NCBI GenBank assembly: GCA_963729215.1
Contig: CAVSND010000008.1
Span: 1 to 64,000 of the forward strand
Length of the DNA stretch: 64,000 nucleotides
From: CAVQJU01 sp963729215
GTDB lineage: Bacteria; Acidobacteriota; Vicinamibacteria; Vicinamibacterales; CAVVIG01
Reading direction: 5' to 3'
In this document: one piece after another, positions 10,224-19,814 of the stretch
Layout of the letters: each line of letters begins with the position of its first letter
How positions within the stretch are numbered: position 1 is the stretch's first letter
Made by a program: the position numbers and the translations under genes
The notes under the pieces: model-generated
What the model saw: only the letters and a program-made list of their open reading frames with translations
Database searches by the model: none
Told to the model about the DNA's origin: nothing

Positions 10224-10312
10224 AACGGAAAACGTAGAACGTAGAAACGAACAGAGAACGCCAGTGGTCTTGCCGTTTTACGTTCCTCGCAGTTCTTACG
10301 TTTCCCGTTTCA
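10221..10312. repeat. inverted repeat spanning two convergent stop codons
   Basis: The arms 10221-10236 and 10297-10312 match at 15 of 16 positions as an inverted repeat (TGAAACGGaAAACGTA). The first three bases of each arm are the TGA stop codons of the two convergent genes. The interior repeats AACGTAGAACGT-like words, as does the region at 62618-62650. It probably terminates both transcripts, or is a mobile palindromic unit that inserted at the junction. Confidence 0.65.
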
Positions 10313-11596
10313 GTGAGTTGAGCGCGTCCCGCGGCTCGCGCTGACGTTCTTGCCCAGCCAGTTGTAGAGGACGTCGGCGATCTCCAGGTTCTTCTTGTCG
10401 AGCATCATCATGTGGGTCACGCCGAGGATCCCCATGTCGTCCAGCTTCACGTACTCCGCTTTCGCGGTTCCCTGCTTCTCCGCGCGCCTGGCGTTGATCG
10501 CGTTCACGGTGTCCTGACACACCATGCTCGTCGCCGTGTAATCGCCCTTCACCGCGAGATACGGGATGCTGTCGAAGTCGGCGGCCTGAAGACCGCTGTT
10601 GGGCAGCGAGCACGACCCTTCGAGCGTCACAAGCCCCTTGAGCAGGCCCAGGTGCCCGCGCTCCTTGAGAATCCGGGCCATGTGGTGACCCATGATGCCC
10701 GACTGCGAGTGCGTCACGACGATCGCGCCGCCGAGTCGCTCGACCAGCGTCGCGAGATTCTGCGGCGTCCACGTGTTGGCGGGCGCGATTTCCTTCGGAT
10801 CGCAGGTATTGCAGATCGAGCCGGGGAGCGTTACTTCCGCGTTCGGCACGAGCTGCTTGTAGTACTCGAGCGCGTAGGTTTCCGGCGAACCGCTCGGGGC
10901 AGGGCCGAGTGCGCCCGCACGCGACACGATCGTCGAATCCACCGTGTCGATCGGAAACAGCGGCGCGACGTGCTGATACTGATCCGGATGCGGGTTCGGA
11001 TCCGCGGGATCGCCGTGAGGAATCAGCTTGCCCGTGAGAATCGTCGAATTCGCCGGCACGAGGTGGCCGAACCAGGCCGTCCACGCCCCATCGTCCGTAA
11101 TCCGGCCGAAGCCGGGAATCATGTCGGCGCCGCCCTTGATGTCGCCGGCCACCATCTTCGCTTCGCCCTCGTGGATGACTGATTCGTCGAATCCCGACCG
11201 GCCGCGGCCCGCCTGATCGACGACGTAGCTGGGAACACCCTTGCGGACGAAGTAGGGGTACCAGCCTTCACGGCCATCCGGCGTGGACTCGAGGCACGCG
11301 GCGGTGTGGCTCGAGCCGTGAACCATGATCACCGGCCAGCCTCCGGGATATTTCTTCGCGGGAATCTGGAACTGGACGTACATCTGACCGATGGTGATCT
11401 GGTGCGGCGCGAGCGGCTGGTTCGGCGGAGCGGGGGCCGCCTGGTACGTGACCTTCTGCACGCCGCCGACGAAGAAGCTGCCCTGATCCTCGATGGTCAG
11501 CGGCGCGGTCAGGAAGCGCTTCGGCTTCTGCGCCGACTGGCCGGAAATGGTGACCGCCATCGCGACGAGCAAGATCGCCGAAGCAAAGACTTTCAT
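10310..11596 (-). CDS. secreted alpha/beta hydrolase (esterase-like)
   Basis: A 428-residue protein starting at ATG 11596, which lies three bases after a GGAGG site and begins a signal peptide (about 1-20). The open frame extends 24 bases upstream without such a site. The fold is the same as each half of the double hydrolase at 3.5-5.6 kb: oxyanion segment MVHGSSHT, nucleophile elbow THSQSG with Ser present, and a C-terminal MMMLDKKNLE segment like the MMEKNN motif there. It probably hydrolyses a small ester or lactone in the periplasm. It lies 33 bases downstream of the tannase-family gene, consistent with a shared transcript. Confidence 0.8.
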   Translation of the reverse strand: MKVFASAILLVAMAVTISGQSAQKPKRFLTAPLTIEDQGSFFVGGVQKVTYQAAPAPPNQPLAPHQITIGQMYVQFQIPAKKYPGGWPVIMVHGSSHTAACLESTPDGREGWYPYFVRKGVPSYVVDQAGRGRSGFDESVIHEGEAKMVAGDIKGGADMIPGFGRITDDGAWTAWFGHLVPANSTILTGKLIPHGDPADPNPHPDQYQHVAPLFPIDTVDSTIVSRAGALGPAPSGSPETYALEYYKQLVPNAEVTLPGSICNTCDPKEIAPANTWTPQNLATLVERLGGAIVVTHSQSGIMGHHMARILKERGHLGLLKGLVTLEGSCSLPNSGLQAADFDSIPYLAVKGDYTATSMVCQDTVNAINARRAEKQGTAKAEYVKLDDMGILGVTHMMMLDKKNLEIADVLYNWLGKNVSASRGTRSTH

Positions 11597-11629
11597 CGGA
11601 CCTCCAATTTCAACAACCAAGACCGTGAC

Positions 11630-13167
11630 TCAGGGGTTCTTACAAACGAAATTCCCGGGATCGCCAGTGTCGCCCGATCCTTTGTACTGGCTGAGGCGGG
11701 GATACGCGCACACGAGCCGCTTGCGGTCGGGCTTGCCGTTCCCCGACTCCGCCACGATGATCTGATCCGGCGCCTTTCCTGTCGTCTTCCACTGCTTCAG
11801 CGCGCCGACGACATCGAAGTCTACCGTCGGCGCCGTCGGGTAGCTCTCGCCCAGGCAGTGATCCATTCCCGGAATCATGAAGAGGCGCACGGAATCGCGA
11901 GCGGTTGTGGCGCCGACTTTCTTCACCACGCTCTGGTAGTAATCAACGTTACTGCCCGGCCCCAGCGTGTGGTCGTTCCAGCCCCCGATGATCATCAGCT
12001 TGCCGCCACGGGCAATAAACCTGGTGAGATCCGGGTTGTTGGCGTTGATGACGAGGTGCTCCGGCGCGTCGGCCTTATCGACATCGCTGTCGAAGTTGAC
12101 GGGGTGAGTCTTGTAGTCCCAGTTCTCGTCGAAGACCAGCTGGCGATAGAAGCCTGGCGCGAACGGATAGGGAGTGGGTCCGGCCATCGCTTCCCAGCCG
12201 AGTTCGCCGCCCGGCGGCATCGATCCGTAGATCTTCTGGCCGGTCCGCGCGTGGACGGGCGCCTTGTAGATGGTCCGCACCGCTTCGACCTGCGGCGCCG
12301 TCAGGCACGTGGGCGCGTCGCCGTTCCTGCAGAGCAGCGTGCCGGGATCGAAGCGGCACCGTTCGGGATCTTCGATCACACCGTCCTTGACACCGTCCTT
12401 CGCGTCGCACGCGTCAAGGGCGCCCTGGTGGATCACGGGATACTTGGTCGGTGGAATGTAGCTGGCTTCGCTCTTGTGCGTCGCCTGATACACCCACATG
12501 TGCGCGATGCCGTGATGGGTCGAGTCAGTACACGATCCCCTGCGCCGCGGCGGCGTCGAGATCGGCCGGCCAGCTCTGGACCTCCATCAACGCGTCCCGG
12601 CTGCCGCCGCCCCCGCACTCGTTCATCACCGTGAACGCCGGCCCGCTGCCGTAATACGCGGCGACGATGGGCTTCGCCTGTTCGACCATGAGGTGATACG
12701 GCACGTCGTTCATGTCGGACAGCTTCCAGGGGCCGCCGCCATCGTGTCCCCGGTTCGTGTTGGCCGTGGCCGAACCGCCCTTGAGCAGCCGCGCCATTTC
12801 CGTGTAACCGATCGTTCCGCCGGCGAAGCCGCTCGCGGCCGGCTGCAGGTGGCCGTTCCACTGCTGCGCGGGCATCCAGACTTCGATCTTCACGTCCGTG
12901 TCACCCGCGCGTTTGATCGAGCCGCTGACGCGGCAGAACGCCGGCAGATCCTTGAACGCCTGATCGGCGCCGTCGCCGCCGCGCCTCGGAGCCGGAGACG
13001 TGAACGCGCCCGCCGCGACCAGCTGCGCGGACGTGATGGTCGTATTCGCCAGCGACACGACGCAGCGACGCCAGGCTCTCGCAGGATGCGGCAGCCTCCG
13101 CCGGCGCGCGATCAGAGCACCAGCTGACGATGACGATTGCCGCGGCCACGAGCGCCAGGTTTTTCAA
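11630..13167 (-). CDS. tannase/feruloyl esterase family protein (two frameshifts)
   Basis: Reconstructed from three frames with breaks near 13055 and 12510. The likely start is TTG 13167, five bases after GGGAGGGG, giving a signal peptide. Family hallmarks are clear: ALMEVQSWPADLDA, then KYPVIHQGALDACDAKDGV, GVIEDPERCRFDP and CLTAPQVEAV, and a late GMDHC. Members are secreted serine esterases acting on aromatic esters such as gallates, ferulates or MHET. The elbow, usually GCSxGGR, reads ECGGGGSR, so the Ser is displaced; this may be a further sequence error or a real loss of activity. Confidence 0.7.
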
Positions 13168-13193
13168 GAGGCAGCCCCTCCCGCCCAACGTGT

Positions 13194-14018
13194 TCAATGC
13201 GTCATCCCGTACATGATGTAGTTGACGCCGAGCTTGTACGCTTCGTTGGTGTCGTCAACCGGCCGAAGTCCCCGGCCAGACCACTCCCAGAACTGCGACA
13301 CGTCGGTGTTGTAGTTGATGATGATCTGGAGCCGTTTGGCGCGGTCGTTGTCTTCGTACACGCCGCGAAAGATCGGCTGGCCGGCATTGTACGCCTGAGG
13401 AATCACGTCGAGACGATTGATCTCGAAGAACGAGTGAAAGATGGGATCGTGCGGCGACATGTCGAAGAAGCGCACGTCCGGCAGCGCGCGCTTGATGTTC
13501 TGCTCGAACGTATCCCAGCCGCCCCCGCCCATCCCGGCAAACCCGCCGCTGAAGCCGGCCACCTTGAAGTCGTCGACGATGAGGAATCCGCCCTTCTGCA
13601 GGTAAGCCCGCAGGCTCGTGGCTTCCGAGTCGGTCATCTCCCACCAGCCGACTTCGATGATGTACGCGACCGGGTACTTGAACAGCTCGGGATCGTCCAG
13701 CCTGAGGCTGTTGATCTCCTCGGTGCGCGGGGCCAGATCGCTGATCTCGTTGAGAATCCGCATCAGGTTCTGCTCGGCGATCGGGTAGCCATGCGACCAC
13801 GCGGGCAGGCCCTGGTACCAATAGCCGCCGGGCGCCGTCCTGTAGTTGACGCGGACGAACGTGAACTGGCCGTTGTACGGGACGTTGCTGATCTCCAGCT
13901 CGCGCTCTCGAAACCGCCGGAACCCCCGCTGCGCCGCCGCGGTGGCGGACAGGCCGACAATCGCCGCGACGGCGACGATGGCAATACGAAGACGGCGGGT
14001 CCGGCGCGCGGGGTCCAT
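13194..14018 (-). CDS. DUF4159 domain protein, exported
   Basis: A 274-residue protein with an N-terminal membrane/signal segment (about 10-30). Most of the length is a DUF4159 domain, related to the glutamine-amidotransferase-like fold, with the typical KGGFLIVDDF segment and a closing LGVNYIMYGMTH. DUF4159 proteins often accompany MoxR/DUF58 clusters, but none is seen here, so the role is unknown. I use ATG 14018; an in-frame ATG at 14039 would add seven residues. It is divergent from the small receiver-like gene and 26 bases upstream of the tannase-family start. Confidence 0.75.
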   Translation of the reverse strand: MDPARRTRRLRIAIVAVAAIVGLSATAAAQRGFRRFRERELEISNVPYNGQFTFVRVNYRTAPGGYWYQGLPAWSHGYPIAEQNLMRILNEISDLAPRTEEINSLRLDDPELFKYPVAYIIEVGWWEMTDSEATSLRAYLQKGGFLIVDDFKVAGFSGGFAGMGGGGWDTFEQNIKRALPDVRFFDMSPHDPIFHSFFEINRLDVIPQAYNAGQPIFRGVYEDNDRAKRLQIIINYNTDVSQFWEWSGRGLRPVDDTNEAYKLGVNYIMYGMTH

Positions 14019-14161
14019 GGCGAAACCGAAGGATAGCATCCGGGGAAGCCGACCCGGCGTACAATACCCGCGTGTCAGAACGCCCCTTGCGCGTGGTCGC
14101 CGACCGGCGCCGCCTGGCCCGCGGCGGCCGCCGTCCGGGCGACCGTACCGGCTTCACGCCC

Positions 14162-14455
14162 ATGATCGTGGTCATCGACGAGGACACGAGGCGGCGCGAA
14201 ATTTCCGAAGCCATCCTCGCGAAGCTGCGGTTCGCTGTCGCGCCGTTCGCCTCCGCGGAACAGGCGATCTCAGCCATGCGCGGCCTGCTCCCCGAAGCGG
14301 TTGTCGCCCGCGAGGACGCCGCCTCGGCGATTCGCGAGCATCTGTCGAGCGATCGCAGCGGCCGCACGATACCGCTGCTCGCGGTGACCGACGATCTGGC
14401 CTCTCCGGAGGCACTGGTCGAAGCCCTGCGCAAGCTCCTTCGCGGAACCTCCTAA
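14162..14455 (+). CDS. short receiver-like (CheY-fold) protein
   Basis: A 97-residue product from ATG 14162 beginning MIVVIDEDTRRREI, the beta1 and acidic-pair start of a response-regulator receiver. A late IPLLAVTDD strand fits the conserved Thr region. The phosphoacceptor Asp expected at the end of beta3 is not obvious (the strand reads EAVVARED), so it may be a pseudo-receiver. The frame is open from a GTG at 14072, giving a 127-residue alternative whose extension is Arg-rich and less convincing. There is no output domain and no adjacent kinase. Confidence 0.5.
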   Translation: MIVVIDEDTRRREISEAILAKLRFAVAPFASAEQAISAMRGLLPEAVVAREDAASAIREHLSSDRSGRTIPLLAVTDDLASPEALVEALRKLLRGTS

Positions 14456-14500
14456 CTCATCCCGCCGGCCGCTGCCCCCTGTTGAGGGAACCTATACGTT

Positions 14501-14524
14501 CAGGCTGCGTTCTTCAGCAGCCTG
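14501..14524. terminator. hairpin between convergent genes (CAGGCTGC family)
   Basis: The arms CAGGCTGC (14501-14508) and GCAGCCTG (14517-14524) pair perfectly around an 8-base loop. It lies between the receiver gene end (14455) and the TIGR00300 gene end (14528). There is no T-run, so it is either a weak terminator or a copy of a dispersed palindrome also seen at 26563-26589 and 62590-62614. Confidence 0.55.
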
Positions 14525-14527
14525 CTG

Positions 14528-15736
14528 CTAGGCGCCGAGTTGCTCCACGAGCTGGCGGAGGAACAGTCCCGTGTCGGTCACGATGCCCACGGTCTGTGAG
14601 GATCCCCGATCGCCGAGCTTGGTGACCACGGCGGGGTTGATGTCGATGCAGACGACCCGGACGGCGGATGGGAGCATGTTGCCGACGCCGATGCCGTGCA
14701 GCATGCTGGCGAGCATCAGGACGAGAGTGACCCCCTTCAGGCTGGCTGCGTAGCGGTCCTGGGCCTCCACCAGATCCATGATCGTCTCGGGCAGCGGACC
14801 ATCGTCGCGGATGCTGCCGGCCAGGACGTACTCGATGTGGTGTCGGTGGCACTCGTACATGATGCCGGACTTCACGATGTCCTGTTCCACGGCCTGGCTG
14901 AAACCACCGGCCCGGCGCACGGCGTTGATGGCTCGCATGTGGTGGTGGTGTCCGCCTTCGACAGAGCGGCCGGTCTCGAGATTGACCCCGAGGGACGTGC
15001 CGAACATCGCGAATTCGATGTCGTGCACGGCCAGCGCGTTGCCGGACAGGAGAACCTGCACGTAGCCGCTGCGAATCAGGCTCGCGAGATATGGCGCGCC
15101 GCCGGTGTGGACGACCACCGGCCCGGCCACGATCGCGATCTTCCCGCCCTCGGCGCGGACGCCCTGCATCATCTCGGCCACGCGTGCGACGGCGGCCTCG
15201 ACGCGACGCTCCGAGGAGACCTCGTTCGTCATGAACGCGAAGCCATGGCGGTCGCGATCCTGGAAGGTGGGAACGACCCTGATGCCCTCGACGCCGCACA
15301 CGACGGCGTCGCCTTTTCTGATGTCGCGCAACTTGCGGCACGATGCCCGCTCGCCATCGACCACGATGGCGGCGTCCATCCGCTGATCCGCAACCGCCAG
15401 CCACTGCCCCGACCGGCGCACGTGTGTCTCGTGATTGGTCGTCGAGTAGAAGTCCACCGGCGCGCAGCCATCCTGGTCGGCGGCGCGCGTCATCACGTCC
15501 TGACCGCTCACGATCAGGCAGCCGAGCGGCACCAGATTTTCGACGACCTTGCGGAGGACCTCGTCGGTCGGCGCCGTCACGCGCATCGACAACAGCGAGG
15601 GCTCGGCGTTGGTGCGGCCAATGGTGAACCGCAGAACCTCGAAACTCGCGTCGTGCCGGATGACCGTGTCGAAAATTCCGTTGAGAATGCCGGAGTCGAT
15701 CAGATGTCCTGACGCTTCAACAACTTCAGATGCCAC
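14528..15736 (-). CDS. TIGR00300 / LOR-SDH domain protein
   Basis: A 402-residue intact protein matching the TIGR00300 family. The N-terminal part is the LOR/SDH bifunctional-enzyme conserved domain, and the C-terminal part resembles the NAD-binding half linked to ornithine metabolism in archaea and in cyanobacterial AgrE. Visible hallmarks are VDFYSTTNHETHVR (about residues 94-107), AGPVVVHTGGAPYL, EGGHHHHMRAI and the final DINPAVVTKLGDRG. A likely activity is ornithine cyclodeaminase-like chemistry (ornithine to proline plus ammonia), but this is family knowledge only. The GTG start at 15736 overlaps the end of the phosphatase gene by 11 bases. Confidence 0.8.
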   Translation of the reverse strand: MASEVVEASGHLIDSGILNGIFDTVIRHDASFEVLRFTIGRTNAEPSLLSMRVTAPTDEVLRKVVENLVPLGCLIVSGQDVMTRAADQDGCAPVDFYSTTNHETHVRRSGQWLAVADQRMDAAIVVDGERASCRKLRDIRKGDAVVCGVEGIRVVPTFQDRDRHGFAFMTNEVSSERRVEAAVARVAEMMQGVRAEGGKIAIVAGPVVVHTGGAPYLASLIRSGYVQVLLSGNALAVHDIEFAMFGTSLGVNLETGRSVEGGHHHHMRAINAVRRAGGFSQAVEQDIVKSGIMYECHRHHIEYVLAGSIRDDGPLPETIMDLVEAQDRYAASLKGVTLVLMLASMLHGIGVGNMLPSAVRVVCIDINPAVVTKLGDRGSSQTVGIVTDTGLFLRQLVEQLGA

Positions 15737-17376
15737 GCGTGCTCCCTGTCACCATTGTACCGTCGCCCGTGTACTGGACCATGACGAGCGTCAGGTCGTC
15801 GTTTTGCGTGGCCTCGCCGGCGAACGCCTTGACGTCTTCGAGCAGACCATCGAGAACGCCCTCAGGCGTCTTTCCCCGGTGGCGTTCGATCGACGCGAGC
15901 AGCCGCGCGTCGCCATATTCCTCGCCCTTGACGTCGAATGCCTCCGTCACGCCGTCGCTGAAGGCGACGATGAAATCGCCGTGGCCGAGCGTCACCGTCT
16001 CTTCTTCGAACTCGGCGTGCTCGAACAGTCCCAGGAGCAACCCGCCGGTTTCGAGACGGCGCGAGCCGGCTGGACGACACCAGGACCGGCGCGTTGTGGC
16101 CCGCGTTCGTATAGGTGAACGTGCCGTCCGGAGCGAGGATGCCGTAGAACGCCGTGAGAAATCGGTTTTCGACGGTCCGTCTGAAGACCCCGCGGTTCAG
16201 CCGCGTGACGACGGCCGATGGCCGCAACTGATACATGGATTCGGCGCTGAACATGCCGAGGACGGCAGCCGCCAGCAGCGCGGCCGGCGACCCCTTGCCC
16301 GCAACGTCGCCGACGATGAAACCGAACTGTCCCGCCGGCAAGTCGACGTAGTCGAAGAAGTCGCCTCCGACAGCCAGGCACGGAGCCGACGAACCAAATG
16401 CCGCGCAGAACGCCTTGTCGACCCGTGCGGGCGGCAGCAGCGCGCGTTGAATCTCCGCCGCGACCTTGAGCTCCTGCTCGAACTTGGCCTTGTCGAGGGC
16501 CTGGCGGTACAGGCGGGCATTCTCGATGGCGAGGGCGGCCTCGGCCGACAGCGTTTCCAGCGCCGACCGCGACACGGCCGAGCCCAGGGCCGCGCGCTCG
16601 CGGCTGTCGAGATACAGGACGCCAATCCGCTCGTCCCCCGGCTTGTCGTCGGCGCGCTCGACGTAGCGCACCAGCCTGAGCGGCATGCACAGCACGTGGC
16701 GAATGCCGAGCGCGACGGTGCCGCTGTGCAGCGGCGCGAGCTCGTCGTCCAGCAGATCCTCGACGACGAGGTACTCGCCGGTGGCGAAGACCTGTTCGGG
16801 AATCTTGCGGCTGGTGGCAAACGTGCGGCCCGACAGGGTGACCTTTCCCCGGGCGCGCGCCAGCGTGAACTCGAGGTGGCCGGCACGAGACGCCAGCATG
16901 ATGAAGCCGCGCTCGGCGCCGGTGACTTCGATGGCCGAGTCGAGCACGAGCGCCAGCACTTCGTCGAGGACGCGGCCCGATCCGAGCGCGCGAAGACCCT
17001 CGAGCAGCGCCGCCATCTGCCGGAGCTCCACGGCGGCGGATGCGGCGCTCTTCTCCGCCGACGGCGCGTCCTCGCCCACCGCGAACACCACCTGGACGTC
17101 GTTCGAATTGCCAAGGCGGATGCGGTCGCCGTGCACGAGCCTGCGCCGCTCGATGCGCTCGTCGTTGACGAACGTGCCGAAGTTCGACTGGCGATCGTAG
17201 AGCACGCGCTCGCCCTGCTCGAGCAGGATTTCGGCGTGGACGCGGGAGATATCGCCGCCCGTCAGGCGCAGATCGGTCTCGCTCCGCCTCCCGATCGTGA
17301 ACGACGGCTTGCCGAGCGGCAGGATCCGCCGGCCGAGGGCGTCAGTGACGATGAGACGAGGTGCGTCGGCGGTCAA
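15726..17376 (-). CDS. FHA-GAF-PP2C (SpoIIE-type) protein phosphatase (one frameshift)
   Basis: The order is FHA domain (about residues 20-85, SRVHAEIL and NFGTFVNDE), GAF domain (about 125-290), a short helix, then a PPM/SpoIIE phosphatase (from about 310). Metal-binding segments are visible (GGDFFDYV, GDVAGKGSPAALLAA, TNAGHNAP). The frame breaks near 16070, resumes as LLLGLFEHAEFEEE and ends with SDGVTEAFD and QNDDLTLV, both family motifs. Proteins of this layout dephosphorylate serine or threonine in partner-switching pathways, with FHA reading phosphothreonine. No anti-sigma factor partner lies next to it. Confidence 0.8.
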
Positions 17377-17620
17377 TGTATTGGAACCGGTTGTCGTCGC
17401 GGGTGGCGCGCGAACGAGGCGGCATTATAAGCTGGCGGGGCAGATGGGCGCAGCGGACAGCTGGCGGGATGGGCAGGACCGGCCGTTTGAGATATGGCAT
17501 ACTCCTTCGCCGTTTCCGGCGCGCTGACCAACGCAGTGATGTCAAAGATTGCATGGTCTCGTTTCTGCACTCCCGATCCCTGCGTTACCGATCTCCCGTC
17601 TCCTCCCTGCCTGCCCACTG

Positions 17621-18418
17621 ATGCCCCGATTCAAGCTCACCGTCGAGTACGCCGGCACGAAATACAGCGGCTGGCAGATCCAGAAGAACGCGAGGACCGT
17701 GCAGGGCGAGATCGATCGCGCCGTGCGGACGATCACTTCGCGCGTGGATTTCGAGCTGTACGGATCGGGGAGGACCGATGCCGGCGTTCACGCGCTCGCG
17801 CAGGTCGCCCATCTCGATGTCGCGACAAGCCTGCCGCCCGACACGCTGGTGGAGCGCCTGAACGGCGAACTGCCGGCGGACATCAACGTCCTCGACGCCG
17901 TCGTGGTGCCGCACCGCTTCCACGCGAGACATGACGCGGTCGCGCGCCGGTACCTCTACCAGATTTCGCGGCGCCGGACCGCCTTCGCCAAAGCGTATGT
18001 CTGGTGGGTCAAGGACGCCATGCAGGTCGATCGCATGCGCCGCGCGGCTGACGCCTTCGTCGGCTTCAAGGATTTCGGCGCGTTCGCGGAAACGGACGGC
18101 CGAGGGGATGGGGAACGCTCGACGGATGTCCGCCTGGATCGGCTCGACATCGGCGAAGCGGATGGCCTGGTGCTGGTCGCCGTCGAGGGGAGCCATTTCC
18201 TGTGGAAGATGGTCCGGCGTATCGTCGGCGTCCTCGTCGAGATCGGCCGCGGGCGCCTCGAACCGGATGCAGCCGCACGCCTGATGACGGATTCGACCGA
18301 CGTGCCCGCGCGGCTGACGGCTCCTGCCTCGGGGCTGTTCCTCGAGCGCGTCTACTACAAGGATGATCCCCGCATCACCACGCTCAAGCCGGCCACGCCG
18401 CTGCGGCGCTCGGAGTAA
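17621..18418 (+). CDS. truA: tRNA pseudouridine synthase A
   Basis: A 265-residue cytoplasmic enzyme that makes pseudouridine at positions 38-40 of tRNA anticodon arms. The catalytic Asp is D53 in GRTDAGVHA (residues 50-58). The conserved RFHARHDA, RRYLYQI and FLWKMVRRIVG motifs are all present. The frame is open from 17549, but ATG 17621 gives the normal N-terminus (MPRFKLTVEYAGTKYSGWQ), so I use it. It is monocistronic. The 244 bases between its start and the divergent phosphatase gene show nothing recognisable. Confidence 0.95.
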   Translation: MPRFKLTVEYAGTKYSGWQIQKNARTVQGEIDRAVRTITSRVDFELYGSGRTDAGVHALAQVAHLDVATSLPPDTLVERLNGELPADINVLDAVVVPHRFHARHDAVARRYLYQISRRRTAFAKAYVWWVKDAMQVDRMRRAADAFVGFKDFGAFAETDGRGDGERSTDVRLDRLDIGEADGLVLVAVEGSHFLWKMVRRIVGVLVEIGRGRLEPDAAARLMTDSTDVPARLTAPASGLFLERVYYKDDPRITTLKPATPLRRSE

Positions 18419-18433
18419 CCCGCCGGGCCCGAC

Positions 18434-19498
18434 CTACCTGATTTCTCCTCCACCCGTCACTCGTCGTCCCAGTTCGGTCCCCAGCGCGAGACGCACGACG
18501 CGCGCGTAGCTGGCCGCGCCGTCCTCGACACGATTCGCCTTCAGATAGTGATCGTAGACGCGCCACCCTGCCGCGGAGACCGTCGGGTTGACGTTGCGCG
18601 TGAGGCGATCCGCCAACGCGCGCAGATCCTCACGCGGACCGGCCGCGAGGCGCGCGGCCACCTCCTGCCGATCGCGTCTCGACAGGCTGCCGGTCAGTTC
18701 GGCGTAGAGCGACAACCACCCGCTGTACTGCGCCGATACCGGCCCCCGTACGCACGTGAGCCAGCCAATGAAGTTGGCTTCGCCTTCATCGGCAAAGCCG
18801 GCGAGGTGGCTCCACTCGTGGGCGATGACGAACGGGCGCTCGAACGGCAGCAGATCGCTCGCGACGAGCGTTTCGAGAAAAAACGGATCGGTCATCCCCG
18901 CGACGGCGGCCGAGCGGAAATACCAGTCGAGCAGCGTTCGCCGGGGACGACCCGGAACGGTGGTGCCGGACGCGCCGGCATCGCGCTCGGCCGTGGCAAA
19001 CGCGGCCTCGAGGCGCACGCTCTCGTCTCCCCACCCCGCCGCGTGCGCATCGTCGTGAAGCGCGTTGGCTCGAAGGACGGCCGCAGCCGCAAGCGACCGC
19101 GCCGCGTCCGGCGTCACCGCCGCGGCGTCGAAGGCCAGCTTGTCCTCGAGCGGCAGCCGGCGATAGTTGAGGCCCCAGAGCGCGAGAAACGCGAGGTACA
19201 GTGCAGCGGCCGGCAAAACCGCGCACGCGATGACGCGCTGCACGCGCCGTTTCTCGCCACGCCGGAAGAGACGCCGAACGGCGAGCGCGAGGAACACGAA
19301 CCACACCGCAGCGCCGGCTATTAATAGATCGATCAACGCGAACGGCGCCTGGTTCGAGATCGGCGTCAGGATGCGCTGGAAAACCGGGTAGGCCCCGGTC
19401 GAGTACATGCGCTCGACCAGCGCCGGCGGGATCGGCGCGAGCGCCGCCACGCAGGCGGCCAGGAGCAGGCCGATCGTCGCGACTGTCGAAAACCTCAC
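18434..19498 (-). CDS. DUF3810 family membrane metalloprotease-like protein
   Basis: A 354-residue protein with three hydrophobic segments in the first 110 residues, then a soluble domain with the zinc motif HEWSH at 227-231 and a downstream acidic DEGEANF at 237-243 that can supply the third ligand. This matches DUF3810, a family of predicted membrane-anchored zinc peptidases with no characterised substrate. The gene converges on truA with only 15 bases between the ends. Upstream is the AT-rich region that leads into the polysaccharide operon, so this gene marks the locus border. Confidence 0.75.
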   Translation of the reverse strand: MRFSTVATIGLLLAACVAALAPIPPALVERMYSTGAYPVFQRILTPISNQAPFALIDLLIAGAAVWFVFLALAVRRLFRRGEKRRVQRVIACAVLPAAALYLAFLALWGLNYRRLPLEDKLAFDAAAVTPDAARSLAAAAVLRANALHDDAHAAGWGDESVRLEAAFATAERDAGASGTTVPGRPRRTLLDWYFRSAAVAGMTDPFFLETLVASDLLPFERPFVIAHEWSHLAGFADEGEANFIGWLTCVRGPVSAQYSGWLSLYAELTGSLSRRDRQEVAARLAAGPREDLRALADRLTRNVNPTVSAAGWRVYDHYLKANRVEDGAASYARVVRLALGTELGRRVTGGGEIR

Positions 19499-19814
19499 TG
19501 GCAGAAGCGGAGTAGCCCACTCATGTGATAGTTCCCGTGAAAATCAGTTATATAAATGACTTGCGTTGATCAAATATAACACCAATAGTATCAACAAGTT
19601 ATAAGACATTCTCAGAGCATCGCCAGGCGGACCGGCCGGGGAGAACAACGTGCTTGTTGCCGGGGCGGCCGGCGTGCTAGTATCCAGGCACTGTCTTTCA
19701 ACGAACCTTATGTCATATAAAGTCGTTTGGGCGTGAGCCACGCGGGGCATAGACCGCGAGTAAGTAGAGTGTTAGTTTCATCGGCAAACGTCCGATACGG
19801 GTATTGAGGATCAC
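19499..19814 (+). promoter_or_regulatory. AT-rich promoter region and structured leader of the wzc operon
   Basis: This 316-base gap between divergent genes contrasts with its surroundings: 19545-19610 is strongly AT-rich and probably contains the promoters. Nearer the gene there are three short hairpins: 19731-19735 with 19739-19743, 19741-19745 with 19754-19758 (sharing bases with the first, so mutually exclusive), and 19780-19784 with 19792-19796. A GAGG ribosome site lies at 19806-19809, just before ATG 19815. I could not match it to a known riboswitch. Confidence 0.4.

Noticed and set aside
19720..19800. Cyclic-di-GMP (GEMM) riboswitch in the wzc leader
   Set aside because: A CACGC...GGGCA...ACC-like stretch is present, but the second half of the GEMM consensus is missing.
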